From Welwitschia mirabilis (lineage: Eukaryota; Gnetophyta; Gnetopsida; Welwitschiales): 36,301 nucleotides of DNA. Positions 31,877-36,301 of the stretch are shown in pieces (position 1 is the first letter of the stretch; each line of letters begins with the position of its first letter). The stretch is taken from the NCBI GenBank assembly GCA_051453625.1, contig JBOZIK010000001.1:282297736-282334036 (forward strand), written 5' to 3'. Both the position numbers and the translations under genes were made by a program. Under the pieces are notes generated by a model, which saw only the letters and a list, made by a program, of their open reading frames with translations, searched no databases and was not told where the DNA came from.

Positions 31877-32037
31877 CTCTGCTTCTGCCTTGCGGTGCTT
31901 TCGGCTCTTGCTCTGCTTCTGCCTCGCAGTGCTTTCAGTTCATTCGCTCTCACTCGGCTCTGCTTCTGCCTTGCGGTACTTTCGGCTCATTCTCCCTTGC
32001 TCGGCTCTACTGCTGCCTCGTCCGCCCTTGCTCGGCT
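31877..32037 (+). repeat. GC-rich 47-bp tandem array
   Basis: Four units, two full (31911-31957, 31958-32004) and two partial (31877-31910, 32005-32037), starting CTCTGCTTCTGCCT and containing GCTTTCrGyTCATTC and CTCGG. It is the most GC-rich stretch of the window and keeps CpGs. Open frames across it (106 and 120 codons, Ser/Leu/Ala/Cys-rich) are translations of the repeat. It could be part of a 5' leader or of a retroelement LTR. Confidence 0.9.
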
Positions 32038-33466
32038 TGTCTAAACCCTCGTTCGCTCTCGCTCGACATCTGTTCCTTCAGTGCATTAAGCTCATTGTGA
32101 CATGTTAGAGTTTCCTTTCTTCGAATCGTCATTCTTTTCTACCTTATTTACCATTTCTTATTACCAATTCCACGTTTTGCTTTGGAACTCTTGGTGTTGT
32201 GAGAAATATCTGGATACCTTTCTCTCTTCCTCTGCGTTCCTCTGTTGAATTGGTTGCATCACCAAATCTGTGCTTCTTCTGAGTGTTGTTAAATGTTGCA
32301 CTATCGAATTCGTCTCTATCGAGTGTTTAGTTTTGTTTGTTTTCTATTTTGAGTTTTTTCACTACTCGACCAAGGGCATTCATTGTTCCCTTCGATGGCA
32401 GAAGTTTATAATTAATAATGTTTTTCTTTGTTAACTATGCCCTCCAGATTCCCAAGAAGTTGATCTATCCTATGTAGTAGAAGATATTTTTTAGGTCAGA
32501 ACACATACCAAAACTTAGAAAAGCAAAAGGGGTTATCGCTTTAATTTCCTTTTACTTTCTCCTTCTATAAATGTGCTTGAAAATTTTGATGATTTTATGA
32601 GAAATAGGCATTTGCAATGACATTTCACAAACTACCAATTGCAATTATAGAGCCAACGTGCCTTCGTACCAAAATTGTAGAATTTAGTTATTCATTTTCT
32701 ACGGTAGTGATCTGCAATAGCTGCTAGAGCTGTACCATAACCAGAATCCTAGCAGGAGACGTTGTCCTTGTTCAATGTTGCATTACAGCCCACAACATTT
32801 CATTTGGTGTCCCACCTCTTTAGCATCACCTGCCATGCCTTCATTTTTTCACAGAGAAACACCACATGGATTATACAAGGGGAGGAAATTAACCAATTCT
32901 TGGTAGTGGAATGATAAAATCAGAAACTCCATAGTGCAAGGGTCAAATTCTACATAGTGAAACCTGATAAAAATTCAAAAAAAAAAAAAGAATCAAAGTT
33001 GTTTACAATTAAATCCATAGCACTTCAGATTTTAGTTCAAAAGGAGTTTCTTTACTGAACTAGGTCTAACCATCACACCTACAGAGGTGTACTCAAAAAC
33101 AAATGACTAATCTGATCATAAAGTGTAAGGAGATAAAGAAGTAAGATTAAGATAAGAAAACAGGTAAAGGGAGTCATAAGGGATCTTGGCCAGACCCAAA
33201 CTATCCAAACTTAATAAACAAATACCATCCAAGCATTGCATGTTAATCTGAATAGCAAAAAAAAATAGCATGATAAATGCTTATAAATACTTAACATAAA
33301 AGGAGGCTTAGGCTTTCAACTCTATAAAGGAAAACAAGGATAGTTACCTCAGGTTTGAGATATACATCTTAGACAAACTCCCTTCTTATAAGCCTTCTAA
33401 ATGGAACAACTCAAGTTTAGATAGGGAGTTCAAGTTCTTCCAAGCATGGTAAACTTGAAGACCTTA
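32038..33466. other. Unassigned DNA, leader-like at its start
   Basis: From 32038 to about 32400 the sequence is pyrimidine-rich with several CpGs (for example CTTCGAATCGTC near 32117), similar to plant 5' untranslated regions, but no long ATG-initiated frame follows. The rest is AT-rich with no recognised element. Confidence 0.3.
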
Positions 33467-33529
33467 ATTTGAGCCTTTCATGTAAAAAGAATTAAGTAAT
33501 TCCATAGTAGATTTATCTCACAACTCTGG
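33467..33529 (+). repeat. 63-bp duplicate flanking a gap, copy 1
   Basis: Identical to 33630-33692 and ends exactly at the gap. Very likely the overlapping end of a contig. Confidence 0.98.
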
Positions 33530-33629
33530 NNNNNNNNNNNNNNNNNNNNNNNNNNNNNNNNNNNNNNNNNNNNNNNNNNNNNNNNNNNNNNNNNNNNNNN
33601 NNNNNNNNNNNNNNNNNNNNNNNNNNNNN
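33530..33629. other. Assembly gap (100 N), probably false
   Basis: Both edges carry the same 63 bases, so the contigs probably overlap and nothing is missing. Confidence 0.95.
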
Positions 33630-33692
33630 ATTTGAGCCTTTCATGTAAAAAGAATTAAGTAATTCCATAGTAGATTTATCTCACAACTCTGG
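33630..33692 (+). repeat. 63-bp duplicate flanking a gap, copy 2
   Basis: Identical to 33467-33529. Confidence 0.98.
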
Positions 33693-35235
33693 TACAGAGT
33701 TATGCAATAAATTATGCTATAGATGTAGCCTTTACTTGAGACAAAGAGCTTAAGTATGTAAATAGTTCAAATTGCTATCAAAGGTAGCAACAATTGGCAA
33801 TTAAACATGGTGACTCTTGACAAACATTAACAGAGCATAAGAACACACTATCAAAGAAATCACTAACATAAAACACATTAAATTCCAACACATATGAATT
33901 TAATGAAAATGAACTTGGACGTTAACATGAAGACGTGATGTATAATCTAAGGGGACTCAATGATTATAAACTCTATTCGTAATCAACTACAACTATCAGT
34001 CACAATACACATTATAACAAGATAAGCTTCATTTACTACCATGGATTAGGTCATTAAGATTAACTATGAACCAGACATATCTTCACTGAATGAGGGGCAC
34101 AAAAGTCATAGTGAGATGAACATCATCTAGATCAAACTGATGCAAAAAGATCAATACCTTCTCTCTCAATCATCTATTATGATTGAACATCAAATCTGGT
34201 TATCTATTATGTTTGAATGTAAAACTTAGTTGTCTCAAAATGTGAGAGCTCTTAGAAACTCCCATTCTGTAACATTTATTCTCGTCTAAAAGAATTGGTT
34301 ATGATGCTACACATGTAAGGACACCTTATTTCAAATAGTAGATGTCATGATGGAACTGTCCTATATATAATTATGTCTACTATTTCATGTAATGCAATCT
34401 TGTAATTATAGACATACTGAAGATGAGTTATAAAAAATTTGCATTTCTGGAGGAGTCAATACATGTTAAGAGTTTCACATTTACCTGAGAATTATAAATC
34501 ATTAGGAAAACTTTAGTCATACTAAAAGGTGAGTAAGGGTTAAGATTTGAATTGTCTACTTGAATTCATTTGGAAGTCCAAAAATTTCACTTAAAAGATG
34601 TGACATGAAATAATGTTGCTTCACAAATGAAACGTAGAAAAGGAATATGACTTTCACCGAAAAAAATAAAATGCAAGATTATTCATATCTAGAAATTACC
34701 AGTAAATGAAACTAAGTTCCATGGAGAAACAAAATTAGACAATTCATAATTGACTCTAAACAGTAAATTCGATATATGGTTTGATTATTCTATGTTCTAT
34801 GTTCTATGTTCAGCTCTAGTATTTCAATTAAAACATCAGAAAAGGAATAAATGTCATAACCCTGCTCTATGTTGTATGCCACATCAACACAGATGTGTCA
34901 AGGAAAGTTGGTTCAATTTGATAAGGCCTACAGCTCCATTAACAGGAGATAGGATAGGGCTTAGACAAGCCCTAATCCATGCATTATATGCACTCAATTG
35001 TTTAAAAAGAGAGTTAAATAATGCTAAAAAATAGCTAACTCTCTTATATAAATTTTAATATTTTTTTTTTCCAAAACACAGTTGAGATCTAATAGTTTAG
35101 CATGCAATAATTGTAAAATAAATCTACATTGCAATTCAAAAGCAGAAAGGAAAGGTGTTTTATTTGTGATTTTTAATTTGCTCATTTTTGCTTCTATATC
35201 ATCATCTCTATTTGACGAAGATGGTGCTTGAGGGG
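33693..35235. other. Unassigned AT-rich DNA
   Basis: Contains a 30-bp tandem duplication (34172-34231, ATCTATTATG-ATTGAACATC type) and three CTATGTT units near 34790. The frame at 34750-35034 (94 codons) has a plausible-looking end, RPTAPLTGDRIGLRQALIHA, but no known domain and no supporting context. Confidence 0.4.
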
Positions 35236-35239
35236 ACTG

Positions 35240-36301
35240 GGGTTTTTTTAGAGCAAAAAACATGATCACTTCTTTGTGTTTTTTGGTGTTTTCCTTTCAA
35301 TAACCTCTTCTTTGACTTCTTACTCTATCTGATTAACTCATTTATGCTTGGGATTACCATCATCTAGTATTTTTCTCTAAAGGATAACTTCTTTAATTTT
35401 GGTTTTGAGTTGTTTTATCACTTATTCTAACCCTTATTATCCTTTTGGGTGTGGAACAGATGTCCTTAAAGTGCATTGTTTTCTTCTTGTAGCTCTCCAG
35501 GGCTTCTACCACAAATACTTGTTTGCCAATCATCATTGATTTTAAGGTTGCGATCTCTTTCTTATTAGTTTGAAGCTCAAGTGTCTTTTTCTCTGCATGT
35601 TAGAGAGCCTAGGAGACTACTTCTTCTAACTTTTCATGTTTGGTGCGGAGTTCTGTTATGTGCTTTCATGCAACTTTAGTTAGCTTTTTCTTTTATGCTT
35701 GTAACTATGTAGGGAGTTGAGCTATTATTACTTGTGCATCTTCAAATAATGATTTATGTACAAAAGCTTCAAAGAATGATAGGATACCTTTAACATCAAG
35801 TAATGTCAGGTATTCCAGTAATAGATCATCTATTACCAAGTCTTGAATTTGTGAATGCAAATAAAAGAATCATTGATACAAAGATATCATCACCATTTAG
35901 ATATGGATCATCTAACAATGAAATGTAGAAAATAGATGATAGAGATTTTTNNNNNNNNNNNNNNNNNNNNNNNNNNNNNNNNNNNNNNNNNNNNNNNNNN
36001 NNNNNNNNNNNNNNNNNNNNNNNNNNNNNNNNNNNNNNNNNNNNNNNNNNTATCTTTAATTCTCAGCTACTTTTGTAGTCCAAAAATCCACATCCTTTAT
36101 AGCTATGTTTCAGCTATAATTTTGTTGGTTTATGTTTGATAATAATGTTATCCTTTAGACTCAAAATAGTCAATTATTGCCTGTAATTCTTTCACATGAG
36201 GCTGAAGGCATTGCCGTCAAACCATGTAGCTTATAATCAACAAGGTGTTTTGTAGCTATGACAACTTTTGTAAGTGCATTTACAAGGTTTTGAATAGTGT
36301 G
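35240..36301 (-). pseudogene. Decayed coiled-coil protein, runs off the window
   Basis: Read on the minus strand, coding character is visible from the window end down to about 35240. First TIQNLVNALTKVVIATKHLV with LHGLTAMPSAS, then after a frameshift VKELQAIIDYFES; after the 100-N gap IQDLVIDDLLLEYLTLLDVK, ILSFFEAFVHKSLFEDAQV, ITELRTKHEKLEEVVS, AEKKTLELQTNKKEIATLKS, FVVEALESYKKKT and, past about 35395 in an eroded part, KEEVIERKTPKNTKK. The regular Leu spacing with many Lys and Glu indicates a coiled coil. Five stops interrupt about 160 codons, all TAG, TAA or TGA where CAG, CAA or CGA would fit. I do not recognise the family; a retroelement gag-like or host structural protein are both possible. 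Confidence 0.6.
35951..36050. other. Assembly gap (100 N)
   Basis: Interrupts the decayed coiled-coil coding sequence. Confidence 0.99.

Noticed and set aside
31724-32108. Two overlapping frames of 106 and 120 codons
   Set aside because: Most of each is translation of the GC-rich 47-bp array; two phases being open at once argues against coding.

Overview
The window looks like nuclear DNA of a seed plant, probably one with a large, repeat-filled genome such as a gymnosperm. The reasons are very AT-rich sequence, almost no intact genes, and many old retroelements of plant type (L1-like LINEs, a tRNA-derived SINE, Ty1/copia elements) with their reading frames broken by stop codons. The species cannot be read from the sequence. 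Ten runs of N interrupt it, and two of them are flanked by duplicated sequence that points to assembly artefact.

Layout. 1-1.5 kb is unassigned AT-rich DNA. 1.5-3.8 kb holds two direct copies of a roughly 0.94-kb unit, each carrying the end of a LINE ORF2 on the minus strand, with more decayed frame up to 4.5 kb. 5.5-8 kb is the only gene-like stretch: it keeps many CpG dinucleotides, has a 144-codon ORF on the minus strand, a possible shared promoter near 6.1 kb, and good splice-donor sequences on the plus strand. 8-11.9 kb is unassigned, with several small tandem duplications. 11.9-16.3 kb holds two dead LINE reverse transcriptases head to tail on the plus strand. 16.6-19.3 kb holds a third, different LINE on the minus strand, interrupted by a probable SINE. 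21.5-22.5 kb is a very old copia fragment on the minus strand.

23.7-23.95 kb is the most unusual sequence: about 18 TTGAC (W-box) motifs, mostly spaced 10 bp apart, with two TGACGTCA palindromes. Low-complexity DNA and short arrays follow to 26 kb.

26.3-31.2 kb is a Ty1/copia element on the minus strand, with LTR, gag, protease, integrase, reverse transcriptase and most of RNase H recognisable in order. It is dead: its nonsense codons are compatible with C-to-T change, the RT motif reads YVND, the protease motif reads DTSA, and the 3' end is missing. 31.2-35.2 kb has a GC-rich 47-bp array and otherwise unassigned DNA. 35.2-36.3 kb is a decayed coiled-coil coding sequence on the minus strand that runs off the window.

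No operon, CRISPR array, rRNA gene or complete gene system is present. The elements do not act together; the window is mainly a record of nested insertion and mutational decay.
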